Source: Aegilops tauschii subsp. strangulata (taxonomy: Eukaryota > Streptophyta > Magnoliopsida > Poales > Poaceae). Taken from it: DNA of 64,000 nt. Location of the stretch: assembly GCF_002575655.3 (NCBI RefSeq), contig NC_053039.3:378983633-379047632 (forward strand), written 5' to 3'. The notes under the pieces were generated by a model, which was not told the DNA's origin, searched no databases, and was given only the letters and a program-made list of their open reading frames with translations. Both the position numbers and the translations under genes were made by a program. This document shows, piece by piece, positions 35,814 through 46,200 of this stretch. How positions within the stretch are numbered: position 1 is the first letter of the stretch; every line of letters begins with the position of its first letter.

Positions 35814-35824
35814 CCCCATTTATA
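35814..35824 (-). promoter_or_regulatory. TATA box for the B3-like antisense ORF
   Basis: On the minus strand GCTATAAATGGGG lies about 80 bp upstream of the ATG at 35740, in a GC-rich setting. It suggests transcription opposite to gag, starting near 35790. Confidence 0.55.
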
Positions 35825-36050
35825 GCGGAAGAAGGCCAACCGGCGCCTCCCACGATCACACGTAATGATGATTTTCCTTGCATGTCGCAGGGACTTGTCA
35901 AGTCGAGCAGTTGCCGAGGCAGCGTGGGGAAGCGGAGACACCCACGTCCAATCAACTGCCACACATCAACCGAGGCCGCAGGCTTTTGGGGCCCGCGGTG
36001 CTCTGCCCTTGACCTTTGGCTTCGCCTCGAAGCCAACCCCGAGCGCACCT

Positions 36051-36066
36051 TGGGCCCGGGGGCTAC
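36051..36066 (+). other. Polypurine tract of Gypsy-3
   Basis: GGGCCCGGGGGCTAC abuts the 3' LTR, the normal position for plus-strand priming in Gypsy elements. The G-rich core followed by CTAC also occurs (on the minus strand) at the Gypsy-2 3' LTR. Confidence 0.65.
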
Positions 36067-36964
36067 TGTCGGAGTTCTGGGAACGGGGGTCCCCAGACTT
36101 GCCTACCTGCGGCCCACGGCGTGGCTTTGCTAGCAGGCCTGTACGGCCCATCTTCATCAACAAGGCATTCAAGACCCTCGCGAGGGGCCAAGCCTCGCGA
36201 GGCGGACGACGCGAGACCTCCTCAGGAGCGGCCTCACCAGGCTGCCTCACGAGGAGCGGAGATATCAAGGCAGGGCAAACCTCACGAGACTCTCGTGACG
36301 TGAGCCATGACGATCAAGATCAGGCGGGCGCCAGCGCACGCAACGTCCTTGTTTCCTCTTTGGTGCTAAGGAGGCTAGCGCAGGCGCGGAGTACCGAGGC
36401 GTCAGGCAAAGGTTTCCATATCAGTGCAACAAGACCAAGACCAGCCGAACGGCAGGACGGAGGTTACCGTGGAGCCCGAGACGGCGTCACCACCAGAGCT
36501 TTCCGTAGGCAAAGACCGCTTTTGTCAGGATAAGCTGTACTAGCTGTCCCCTTTCTAATTGGCCGTTGTTGGCTCCCTTCCCGCTCAATATTTGGGGAGA
36601 GGACCATGGCCTATATAAGTAGAACTAGCCACCACAATAGAGGGCAGCTTGATCACATCTGATCGAGAGTCAATCCTCAGCCACACACTGAACACAAGAA
36701 CACCCCAACCTCAGGAGGCTGTTCTTCCCCTTGTACTGTTCATCATTAGCCCAGAGGCAATTCACCACCACACACTGGAGTAGGGTATTACACCACAACG
36801 GTGGCCCGAACCAGTATAAAATCTTGTGTCTTTGTGTTGCGAGTTTGTCAAGTTTGTCCGCGAGATGTTAGCGAGCTTGGGCGTAGATCGGTAGGAGGGA
36901 AGGAACTTCGCGCGCACCCCAGAGTTCGAACCTTAAGGGTTTTGCCGGAACCCGTGATCCGATA
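36067..36964 (+). repeat. 3' LTR of Gypsy-3
   Basis: It starts TGTCGGAGTTCTGGGAACG and ends CCGTGATCCGATA, with a TATA box at about 36612-36618. The terminal CA has become TA. Confidence 0.93.
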
Positions 36965-37270
36965 GGCCGGCTGTTGGCACTTAGCCGGTCCACCATCTAC
37001 CAGCAGAGTATACGCCGATACTACAACCGAAAGGTCAAGCCAAGATCCTTCCAAGAGGGAGACCTTGTGCTCTGGCTGATCCAGCGAACAGCCGGCCACC
37101 ACAAGCTCTCGACACCTTGGGAAGGTCCCTTCATCATCAGCAAACTTCTGGGCAATGACTCCTGCTACCTGATCGACGCTCAAAAGCCCAGAGCACGCAA
37201 AAGAGACGACTCCGGCAAGGAGACAGAGCGGCCATGGAATGCAAACCTCCTGCGAAGGTTTTATAGTTGA
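36965..37270 (+). pseudogene. Integrase C-terminus of Gypsy-1
   Basis: After the GGCCG duplication, Gypsy-1 coding resumes: a helix with RRYYNRKVKPRSFQEGDLVL, then TPWEGPFIISKLL and SCYLIDAQ, the SH3-like C-terminal region of plant Gypsy integrases (GPF motif). It ends RRFYS at the TGA at 37268, and the residues join correctly to 29871. This segment is uninterrupted. Confidence 0.9.
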
Positions 37271-37623
37271 TGCAGTATGTACCACGCCAACTTTTGTATA
37301 AAGTACAAAGACTCCGGGTCCCCCGAGAAGAGCTCGGGGACTGCCCTCTTTTATCTATATGATAAGTATTTTGCCTATGAATGCGTTATTTCAGTATTCC
37401 GCCTGGCCGGGTTCGACCAGTCGGCCCGGGGGCTTGCCGCCTTATACTATGTAGTGCTTCCTGCAGCCAGAAAAGTAATGTGTTGGCACTTAAGCCTTCT
37501 CCTGCCAAAGCCGTAGCTCGCAGAGCGGCTGTCCGGTAGGCAGGAGTCGAAGGCAGGTGCCCACATGAAAAATGGATAAGGACCCAAAAGCATGTACATA
37601 ATTCAAGCCGGCTCCCCGCCTCA
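37271..37623 (+). other. 3' non-coding region of Gypsy-1
   Basis: This follows the integrase stop. Features such as CCGAGAAGAGCTCGGGG (about 37321-37341) and GGCCCGGGGGCTTGCC are typical of the space between integrase and 3' LTR. It is cut at TCA (37621-37623) by CACTA B. Confidence 0.7.
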
Positions 37624-38030
37624 CACTACAAAAAAAAAGACACATCCGTGACATTTTGGGCCGAACGAAATTTTTTTCTGTCATACATATGACACTTCTA
37701 TAACGATAATTGTGACAAAACCCGGTATCATCATAGATGTGGTGGGCTCCTACTTCTATGACAAAAAATCATGACAGAAAATGGGCTTTTCGTCCTTGGC
37801 GGGCCGGAGACGCAGCTGCATGACATTCTTTGGGCCGTCCATGATGGAAAAAACCGTGGCAGAAGCGAGGGGGAGGAAAATTTCAGGGAGTTCCCGGTTA
37901 CGGTGGGAGGTCGGGGGCCGAGCGATGCGCGTTTCTCTCATACACGTACGCGCATGTGTGCGAGGCGTTGGCTCTAACTGAACCCGAGCGAGGCGTTGGG
38001 CTCTAACTGAACCCGAGCGATTGCACTGCA
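37624..38030. repeat. Conserved 3' terminal block of CACTA B
   Basis: This block matches 12290-12694 in reverse complement with few differences. It contains short inverted motifs around GTCATA, for example TGACACTTCTAT and TCATAGAAGT, which could fold. A CTGAACCCGAGCG motif repeats four to five times at 37978-38080. Confidence 0.88.
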
Positions 38031-38473
38031 GGCTATGCGTTACTGAACCCGAGCGATCGATCGATGGCTATTAACTGAACCCGATCGAGCGATTCCTTCG
38101 CTACTGCTGCTAACTGAAGCCGATCGATTGGATGAACAGTGAGTGTTGCAGGGGGGGTTGGATGAACAGTGAGCGGTGGCGTTGCCTCTGGATGAACAGG
38201 ACCACATGGTGTGGTGGAGGGTTGGATGAACAGTAGACAGTGGAGGGGTGCCCGTGGACGGGTGGTTGAACAGGACCCCGTGGTGTGGAGGACTGGATGA
38301 ACAGTAGACGGTGGAGGGGTGCCCGTGGAGGGGTGGTTGAACAGTAGCCGGTGGAGTAGCTCGCGGTGGAGGCTGGATGAACAGGAGCCCGTGGAGGCTG
38401 GAGAAGGTCGACGGTAGCCCGTGGAGGCTGGAGGAGGTCGACGGTGGAGATGAACAGTATCCCGTGGAGTCCC

Positions 38474-38870
38474 GTTTTGCGGTACGCCACACCCCTCCCG
38501 ATGAACAGGACCCCCGTTTCGACCGTAGGAGGTCCGTTTCGTCCGTTTTGCGGTACGCCACACCCCTCCCGATGAACAGGACCCCCATTTCGACCGTAGG
38601 AGGTCCGTTTCGTCCGTTTTGCGGTACGCCACACCCCTCCCGATCAACAGGACCCCCGTTTCGACCGTAGGAGGTCCGTTTCCTCCGTTTTGCGGTACGC
38701 CACACCCCTCCCGATCAGCAGGACCCCCGTTTCGACCGTAGGAGGTCCGTTTCCTCTGTTTTGCGGTACGCCACACCCCTCCCGATCAACAGGACCCCGT
38801 TCCGAACGTAGGAGGTCCGTTTCCTCCGTTTTGCGGTACACCAGGCCTCGTTTCCATCGCCTGTTCCGTC
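38474..38870. repeat. 71-bp tandem array in CACTA B
   Basis: Exact 71-bp spacing is seen (GTTTTGCGG at 38474, 38545 and 38616, continuing to about 38829). The unit contains CACACCCCTCCCGAT, AACAGGACCCC and CGACCGTAGGAGGTCC. It is the inverse of the array in CACTA A. Confidence 0.9.
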
Positions 38871-39339
38871 CAAGCCCTCCCGATGAACATGACCACGCAT
38901 TCTGTTCCGACCCAGCCAGTTGGCTCCCATGCGTTCCGTTGCCTCCCGATGAACACGACGCATTCCGTTGCCTCCCCATGAACATGATGCATTCCGTTGC
39001 CTCCCCATTAACACGACACATTCCGTTGCCTCCCCATGAACACGACGACGACGCTGTTTCTCCGTTTGGACCCAGCCATGTACATGAGCCCTGGTCGTAC
39101 GTATGCGTGAGTAGGCGTTCGAGACCCCGCCCATATGTACACATACGTGGCCATATTTTCTTTCTTGCACCCTGGCCGCTGTACGTACGTGTACATGCTA
39201 CGTGCGCACCTCTACTACGACACGTGCGCGCCTCTACTACGGCATGTGCGCGCCTCTACATCGACCAGTATGTACGTACACGTTCGCGACCAGAATGACA
39301 ACGCTACGTATGCTTCGACCAGGTGGGTCCCGACTGTCA

Positions 39340-39680
39340 GGCACTTCCTTGCCTGCAAAGATGTAGCTGGTGGGTCCCAGCAGTCAGGGGGCGAATCTTT
39401 TTTTTGCCCAGACGCACTTCCTTGCGTGCGAAGATGTAGCCGGTGGGTCCCAGCAGTCAGGGGGGCGGATCTTTTTTTTTCCGGACGCACTTCCTTGCGT
39501 GCGAAGGTGTAGCTGGTGGGTCCCAGCAGTCAGGGGGGCGAATCGTATTTTTTTTGCCCGGACGCACTTCCTTGCGTGCGAAGATGAAGCTGGTGGGTCC
39601 CAGCAGTCAGGGGGAAACGTTTTTTCCGCAAAATACAGTGGCCCGTCCGGTGGGTCCCAGCTGTCAGGTGGAGGAATCAT
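39340..39680. repeat. 73-77-bp array in CACTA B
   Basis: Four to five units of GTGGGTCCCAGCAGTCAGGG, a run of T, GGACGCACTTCCTTGCGTGC and GAAGATG(T/A)AGC occur with spacings of 73, 73 and 77 bp from 39371. CACTA A carries only about two such units (10990-11130), so the array has changed in copy number. Confidence 0.85.
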
Positions 39681-39699
39681 TATTTTCCGCGTAATAAGG

Positions 39700-41660
39700 A
39701 GGCACTTCCTTGCTGCGGCCGTGGACCCAGCTGTCAGCCTCTCCACGTACAGTCCACGTCCGATGGAAGTCATTCCTTGACCACGCTGACCAGGCCGCGC
39801 CGAGTGCACCACGGCGGTGGATGACGGCGAGGCCTAGGAAGGGGACGACGCGGAGCCGGGGAAGACGCGGCAGTGGAAGCCCGCGCGGAGAGGAGTACGA
39901 GGGTTCACTGGTTCGGCTGCGGTGTGAGGCTGCCGTCGCCGCAGGGCCTGGCCAGCGGTGGGAATAGTAGGGGGCGGTGAGGCCTGTGCAGCACAGCCGG
40001 CCACGGGAGGCAGGAGCATGCGGCACGACCGGCGCTGCTTTGGGCGGCTGGAGCAAGAAGACCAGAGGTTGAAGAAGCACTACGGCCGTTGGATGGACAT
40101 CATACGGTCACTAGAGCTAGAATCGTTCATATTGACTAAGTTGACAAAGCCCTCCATCCCCGTCAACTTAGTTGGCCCACAAGTCATCCTCCCACTATGG
40201 TGGGTCCAAGCTAGCAGGGGGTATTCATTTTTTTGTGCGTAATCAGGAGGCACTTCCTTGCGTGCGAAGATATAGCTGGTGGGTCCGACATGTCAGCGGG
40301 GGAAACGTTTTTTCGCGAATACAGAGGCCCTTCTGGTGGGTCCCAGCTGTCAGGTGGAGGAATCATTATTTTGCGCGTACAGTCCGCGGCCGATGGATGT
40401 CGTTCGTTGACCACATTGACCAGGCCGCGCCGAGAGCACCATGGTGGTGGACGACGGCGAGGCTTAGGAAGGGACCGACACGGAGCCTGGGAAGACTCGA
40501 CAATGGTTGCCCACGCGGTGGGGAGTACGAGGGTTTACTGGTCCGGCTGCCGTCGCCGGAAAATAACAAGAGGTGTGGGGTGAGTAGAGGAATGGACTGG
40601 CCAGCAATGAAGTAGGGTGGGGCGGTGTGGCCTGTGCGGCAGCACAGCCGGCCACGGGAGGCGGGAGCAGGCAGTCCCACCGGAGCTGGTTTGGGCGGCT
40701 GGAGCAAGAAGATCAGATATTGAAGAGGCAGCACGGTCGTTGGATTAACATCCAACCGTCACTGCTGCTAGAATCGTTTGTGGACTAAGTTGACAAAGCC
40801 AAAGTACACGTCAACGTAGTAGACCCACAAGTCAGCCTCCAAATCTGTCCCAAACAACATACAGCCCGAAATTTCTAGCCAGATTCAAATTAATTTTAAA
40901 TCTAAATATACCTTAATTTAAATTCAATGAAATTTTACCCGCACAAAAACAATGAAATTTAAAATATCAAAATCCGAAACAAAACAGTATTTTGGAACTA
41001 ATTGCCTGTTTTCTGTATTTTTTCATTTTACAGCCCATTTATTGTTACTTATAGCCCATTTCTTATTACTTATAGCCCACTTTCTGGGCAAAATGCATCC
41101 CTCCTCGTCTTGAAAGATTTCCGGCCCAGCAGGGCGTAGAAAAGCAAGTAGGCCTACGTTGGTTATTCTGCAAAAAAACAAAATAGCTGGCTAGCCATTT
41201 TCAGAAAGGAAAAAAACAAACTGGGCTGGTCATGTGCTAAACATATGAAATAAAAGCCTGGGCTAGACGGGCCATGGGTCCCGCACAACCCAGTTGATAC
41301 CCTTCTCCGTCCCGAAAAAACAAAATTACTGCGCGCGCTGCTGGGTCCCTACTGTCATCCTCACCATGTACAGTCATCTCCTTATTCCTCTCGGTTGTTG
41401 ACCATGTTGACAACACCGGAGGGTGGCGCCACGGCGAGCGAACCATGGTGGAGGACGATGGTGAGGCCTCGGACGGGAATGAACAGGTGCCGGGGAAGAT
41501 CACAGCCAGCCGTGGGAGGCGGGAGCAGGCAGTCCCGCCGGCGCTGGTTTGGCTTTGGCGGCTCAAGGAAGAAGAGACTGAAGAAACGCGACAGACGTTG
41601 AATGTCAATCCAACGGTCAAGGTTGGCACAACCGTTTGTTGACTAAGTGGACACCCAGTA
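39700..41660. repeat. Large repeated subterminal modules of CACTA B
   Basis: Three diverged modules (about 39.70-40.16, 40.20-40.80 and 41.35-41.66 kb) share the order GTACAGTC, GTTGACCA..TTGACCA, GACGGCGAGGC, GGCGGGAGCAGGC..., CCGTTGGAT and ACTAAGTTGACAAAG. The same modules occur inverted in CACTA A. The stretch 40.85-41.30 kb is AT-rich with repeated AGCCCATTT motifs. Nothing codes. Confidence 0.75.
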
Positions 41661-41729
41661 GCATAATTTTTTATATATAGGAAGAAAACTGCAAGGAAAA
41701 TGCGTTCGTCTGCCATCCTCCTCACAGGG

Positions 41730-41806
41730 AACGTTCGCCACATAAGTGACTAGCACCCTTGGTTTTCAACCGAGAGGTCTTGGTTTCGAGTCCCAGGAAC
41801 TCTCAA
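41730..41806 (+). other. tRNA-Glu-like relic
   Basis: CTTGG TTTTCAA CCGAG forms an anticodon arm with anticodon TTC (Glu), and the next bases include TTTCGAGTCCCAG, close to a T-arm/B box. The D-arm region (GTGACTAGCACC) is poor and the acceptor stem pairs over only about four bases. It is most likely a decayed tRNA-derived sequence or the head of a SINE, not a functional gene. A second B-box-like GGTTCGAATCC sits at about 41940. Confidence 0.3.
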
Positions 41807-42077
41807 TTTTGTCCTCCTTCCTTCCTCGCAAAAAAGGGAAAGAAAATCAAAGACTTGGGAAGGCGTACACAACAAGCTAGTGTACCAGTAAAGAGACGTT
41901 ACCGAGTTTTAGAAAAAAGAAAGGCGTGCTCCTGTAGCTGGTTCGAATCCAAACCTAGACTATGACTATATATGGTGTTATGCTACTCTGCAAGTAATGA
42001 AACTGACATATCCAACGTTCGCTTCTCCTCTTCTCTACTTACTCTGCCTAGCATCATAAGCTCTGGCCGCAGCAACC

Positions 42078-42757
42078 ATGTCCGCTGGCTGCTCGTCCAC
42101 CTGCTCTTCAGCAGGCAACAACCAGATATGCGCCAAGTCGCCACCCGTACCATCGCCTGTGGGTCTCATCACACCCCCGCCGGCCCGCGCACCGCAGCGA
42201 TTGCTCATCGCAACCTGCTGCCGTTGGTGTGGTGCCACTGCTGCAAATCACGCAGAGTCATCCGTCGCGTCTCAACCACAATCCGCAACCCTGGCCGAGT
42301 CTTCTACAAATGCCCGAATCATGGGGTAATAATATGTTTAAGTGTTGTTCTGCTGCTTTCAGTTGCTGATTTTTTTAATAGTTTGGTTGATGATCTTCCA
42401 ATTTGATTCGTGCAGAAAAGGGAAGATTCGTGTGATTTGTATTTCTGGGAAGTTGCTGATGTGGGGGAATGCAACTACGCTGATTATTTGGTTAGCCGAG
42501 GAATCCCAATACCAGCAGGTTGGGGTGTTGGACAAGTAACTGAAGGAACGGCACAAGAGGAAGATGCAGAGTAGAAGGTTAAAGATGCAGTTCCTCTGAT
42601 CATGGCCAAGCAACAGCTGCTGAACGGCCTTGACAGCAATGAGGAGATGAAAGAGCTTGTGAAGATAATGGGCAAAATCGATGTGCTCTGTAGGATGATT
42701 GTCTCTTTATTTGCAGTGTATGTAGCACTCGTGATGTATTCAGTGGCTACGACATGA
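42078..42757 (+). pseudogene. GRF zinc-finger protein with C-terminal membrane segment
   Basis: Exon 1 (about 42078-42325) encodes LVWCHCCKSRRVIRR, then NPGRVFYKCPNHG; exon 2 (42416 on) continues KREDSCDLYFWE. Together these make the GRF-type zinc finger (CxC, R-x-F-x-x-C, C-x-x-x-F/W). The donor GGG/GTAATA and acceptor TGCAG are in phase. YADYLVSRGIPIP follows. A TAG at 42572 probably replaces a sense codon, since the frame continues through a helix (NEEMKELVKIMGKIDVL) and a membrane-like MIVSLFAVYVALVMYSVAT to the TGA at 42755. The natural ATG at 42078 is in a different frame from the finger, so a frameshift lies near 42.2 kb. It sits inside CACTA B beside and convergent with the transposase; whether it belongs to the element or was captured is unclear. 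Confidence 0.65.
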
Positions 42758-43230
42758 GCACTTTGCTGAAACTAGTAATGAATGAAACCTATGTAGCAGG
42801 CTGGGCATAGTGTTGTGAACATCTAATGATTTCTATTAACGGAAATCAGGGGGTATCCCCTTATGCTCATATAAATAAATAAATAGCAGAGGCCATGTCG
42901 GGTCAGCTTTGTTCTTATTCGAAGACGTCGAGCAAATTGCAGTCCAACAGCAAACTATGTCATCAAATTCAAGTTTCACAGCCAAATATGAGTATAACTA
43001 AACAACAATGTCATCATGTTTTAGTTGTCATACAATCACCAAACACAAATCAGCATACATAACAAGTGATGTTCTCACAGCAAAATACTAAACAACATGT
43101 TCATCAGGTTTCAGTTGTCATAGCAAACACAATTTCACATAGATAAAAAAACGTCTTCTGACAGGCAAATACGGCAAAAGCAATGTAATCATCATCCGCA
43201 GCAGCAGCGTCAACATCTTCGCCATGTGTA
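42758..43230. other. Spacer between convergent genes of CACTA B
   Basis: AT-rich, with repeated phrases such as GTTGTCATA/CAAACACAA and ATCAGGTTTCAGTTGTCATA (about 43018-43045 and 43098-43130). It probably holds both 3' UTRs. No ORF of note. Confidence 0.5.
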
Positions 43231-46200
43231 TCAGTCTGAATCGTAATTCCCCATGGTGTCATCTTCTTCTTCGTCCTCAACGTCCTCGAACGTTGGCTTC
43301 TTCTTCATCAACTCTTGTATGTCCACAGCACGACAGGCAATCTTTTCGCCGGCGTCATTGACGTGATGGTTCTCAACGATATTAGGAACATCTGTGTTAT
43401 CTTGTACATCAGGAGCAGTGTAAGCATTATCTTGGTGTGCAACTTCATTAAACGAATTCCTCTGCTCAAACCTTTGCAATACTCTCCAGCATCGCTACGT
43501 GCAAAAGTGTCTTCCAAGAAAAATATCTGTGTTGCTTGATTTGCCCAAATAAAAGGCTCGTTGGTCTGGTACGCCGCCTTGACATTGATGGATTTGAAAT
43601 AATCATCAGCTCTGGGTTTTGCGATCCTGGAAAACAGGTTATACCAATGACAGCACAACAGAACCACACACCGATGATCCTCAAAACTGGAGATATACTG
43701 CAACTGAACAATGTCTGTTATGTTAGCATACATTTCAGTTGTCTCTTTGTCATACGTATCCGTGCTCATGATGGCACTGTTTTGTGTCTTCCTGCCTTCG
43801 TCTCGTGCAAAGGTGTTGTAGCGCACATCTCCAACAACGCAAGATTCATAATGTCTTACCTGAGTATCAGGACCCATTGCTAGTGAGTAAAGGGCATCAT
43901 CAATTGCCTACCCATCCTCCCGCATCTTCTTAACCTATGGTTAGAAAATAGACAAGCTGATCATCTTATGTACTCAATATATTAAAAAAACTGACAGTGC
44001 ACTTCAAAAGCTTACATGGTTCTTGAACCATTTCGCAAATCCTGCCATAACCAGTTTGTCAATGTTTCTTGGATTTTGCGGCAGTAACTACTCTTTGTAG
44101 ATGCTGCACAACATAGTGATCGCGTCAAACATCTAAATATATAAGAATGTGCTGCAAGTTTAGTAGATTACGATGTATAAGCTGCAGTACTGCACTTACT
44201 TGATATAAGGTAGTATCTCAGGACAGTTATTCAACACATACCAAACCATTTTGTCCAAATCTTTAGGTTTGTCCTCTTGTCGACTCTTCCCTGTAACTCG
44301 AACAGAATAATCGAAAACATTGAGCCCGGGATTGTCTTCACCCACCTCTTTGCTAAGTTGATCAGCTGTTTCAATGTATTTTGAGCAGAATGTCAATGCT
44401 TCTGTAGCAATGTAGGCCTCTGCAATGGAACCCTCTGGTCTAGCTCTGTTCCTAACATAGCCCTTGAAAGTGCCTAGCCGCCTTTCAATAGGGTACATCC
44501 AGCCATACTATACTGGACCTCTAAGTAGTGCCTCATCAGGTAGATGAACAGCCAAATGCACCATCACATCAAGGAAGGCTGGAGGATATATCTTCTCTCT
44601 AAGACGCTCCAAAGCATCTATCCTGATATTCCTACTACAGAGTTCCCTGAAGAATTGTCCCAACTCTGCAACTACTCTGTATAAGTCAGGGCGGCCCAAT
44701 CCTCTAAGGATAACAGGTAAAACCCTTTGAAGTAGGACGTGGCAGTCATGAGTTTTCAACCCTTGTACCTTGTTTCCATCTGCACTGACTCTCCTTTCAG
44801 GGTTGGAAGCAAATCCATGTGGGAATCTCACCCGTGACAGGACCTCGCAGAATTGTTTTCTTTTTACCTTGTCCAAGACGTACACAGCTGGTGCCATATC
44901 CCGTGGTTTACCTTCATCTTGCACCTGCAAATCCTTTCTCATACCCAGGTGTGTCAAATCTATCCTAGATTTTAAGGTATCTTTCGTCTTGCCTTCAATA
45001 TTAAGAAGTGTGCCGATAATGCTGTCACATATATTTTTCTCGATGTGCATCACATCAAGATTATGCCGCAGATCCAAATCTTTGCAATACTCCATGTCCC
45101 ACAATGTGGACCTGCGGGTAAACAATAATCTCTCTTCTACCCTGCCACGCTTCCTTTTCGCACTACCATTACCAGGATGGTTTCCTGGTGTAATATGCCT
45201 GACTTTCTCTAATTCCACTTGCAACTCATCGGCGGTGAGCCTCTTTGGCGCATCACGGTTTTCATGCTTTGCATTGAACACATGTCTTTGGTATTTTCTA
45301 GGATGCGGCTTGTCCTTGGCAAGGAAACGGTAGTGTCCAATGTAACAAATCTTGCTAAGTATTGCGTATGACAGCGGATTCCTGTCACAGCGAACACATG
45401 CATTGTAACCATGTGTCGTTCGCCCTGACATAGTGCCCAAAGCCGGATAATCATGGATGCACCAAATTATAACAGCACGCAGAAAGAGATCAGCTGGTGG
45501 GATGCTATTTAGGTCTCGAGTGAGAACACCCTTCCATAGCTGTTGAAGTTCCTCCACAAGAGGCTCCATGAACAAATCAAAATCCTTTCCAGGACTTTTT
45601 GGACCTGGGATGAGCAAGGCCATCATGTAGTTTGATTCTTTGGTGCAGACATTTGGAGGCATGTTGTAAGGGATAACAAGCACTGGCCAAATGCTATATG
45701 TGGCGCTCTGGTGGCCAAATGGGTTAAATCCATCTGAAGCTAAGCCAAGTCTAATGTGTTTATCATTGAAGCTTTTCCACTCACTACCATGAGATGGATG
45801 GCTCATTACATTCTGATCTCTGTACTCCTGGTTCCTAGAATGCCACAGTACATCCTCTCTTGTTTCAGCATCATGAAACAACCTCTGCAATCTTGGTGTA
45901 ATTGGAAAATGTCTCAGAACATTATGAGGAATCCTCTTCACAGCATCGCCATCTTTCCATCTTGATGATTTGCATTTTGGGCATTCACTTATGTTGGCAT
46001 AATCCTTCCGGAACAGAACACAATTATTCTTACAAACATGGATCATATCATATCCAATTCCAACTGCACGAAGGAAATTCTTCATTTTACTGTAGGTGTG
46101 TGGCAGCTCAGACGCATCTGGGAAAGATTCGCGGAAAGCAGCCAACATCGCATCAAATGATTTGTTGGTCATCCGCTCAGACTTGTTCACCTGAAGAAAG

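Larger units (their letters stand above)
29877..36964 (+). mobile_element. Gypsy-3: non-autonomous retrotransposon with antisense B3-like ORF
   Basis: Two LTRs (892 and 898 bp) bound a 7.09-kb element flanked by GGCCG (29872-29876, 36965-36969). It carries gag and protease, a scrap of RT, over 1 kb of non-coding DNA and an antisense ORF beside the 3' LTR. Integrase and most of RT are missing, so it relies on a partner element. The antisense-ORF layout matches Gypsy-2 and the Tat lineage. The last LTR ends in TA instead of CA. Confidence 0.93.
13532..37623 (+). mobile_element. Gypsy-1: autonomous-type LTR retrotransposon, decayed and split
   Basis: The order LTR (13532-14687), primer-binding site, gag, protease, RT, RNase H, integrase is the Ty3/Gypsy order. 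Two other retrotransposons are inserted: Gypsy-2 within the RT/RNase H region and Gypsy-3 near the integrase C-terminus. Its own sequence totals about 8 kb. After the integrase stop (37270) about 350 bp of 3' non-coding DNA remain before CACTA B. No 3' LTR is found in the window, so it lies beyond the window or was lost. The coding region carries at least five in-frame stops and frame changes, so it cannot make its own proteins. Confidence 0.9.

Noticed and set aside
38033..39298. Long ORFs up to 247 codons on both strands
   Set aside because: Same arrays in CACTA B; frames stay open because the 71-bp unit lacks stops.
38474..39680. CRISPR-like regular repeats
   Set aside because: Units are contiguous tandem repeats without unique spacers, in a plant transposon.
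41730..41806. Functional tRNA-Glu gene
   Set aside because: Acceptor stem and D-arm do not pair properly; kept only as a relic.
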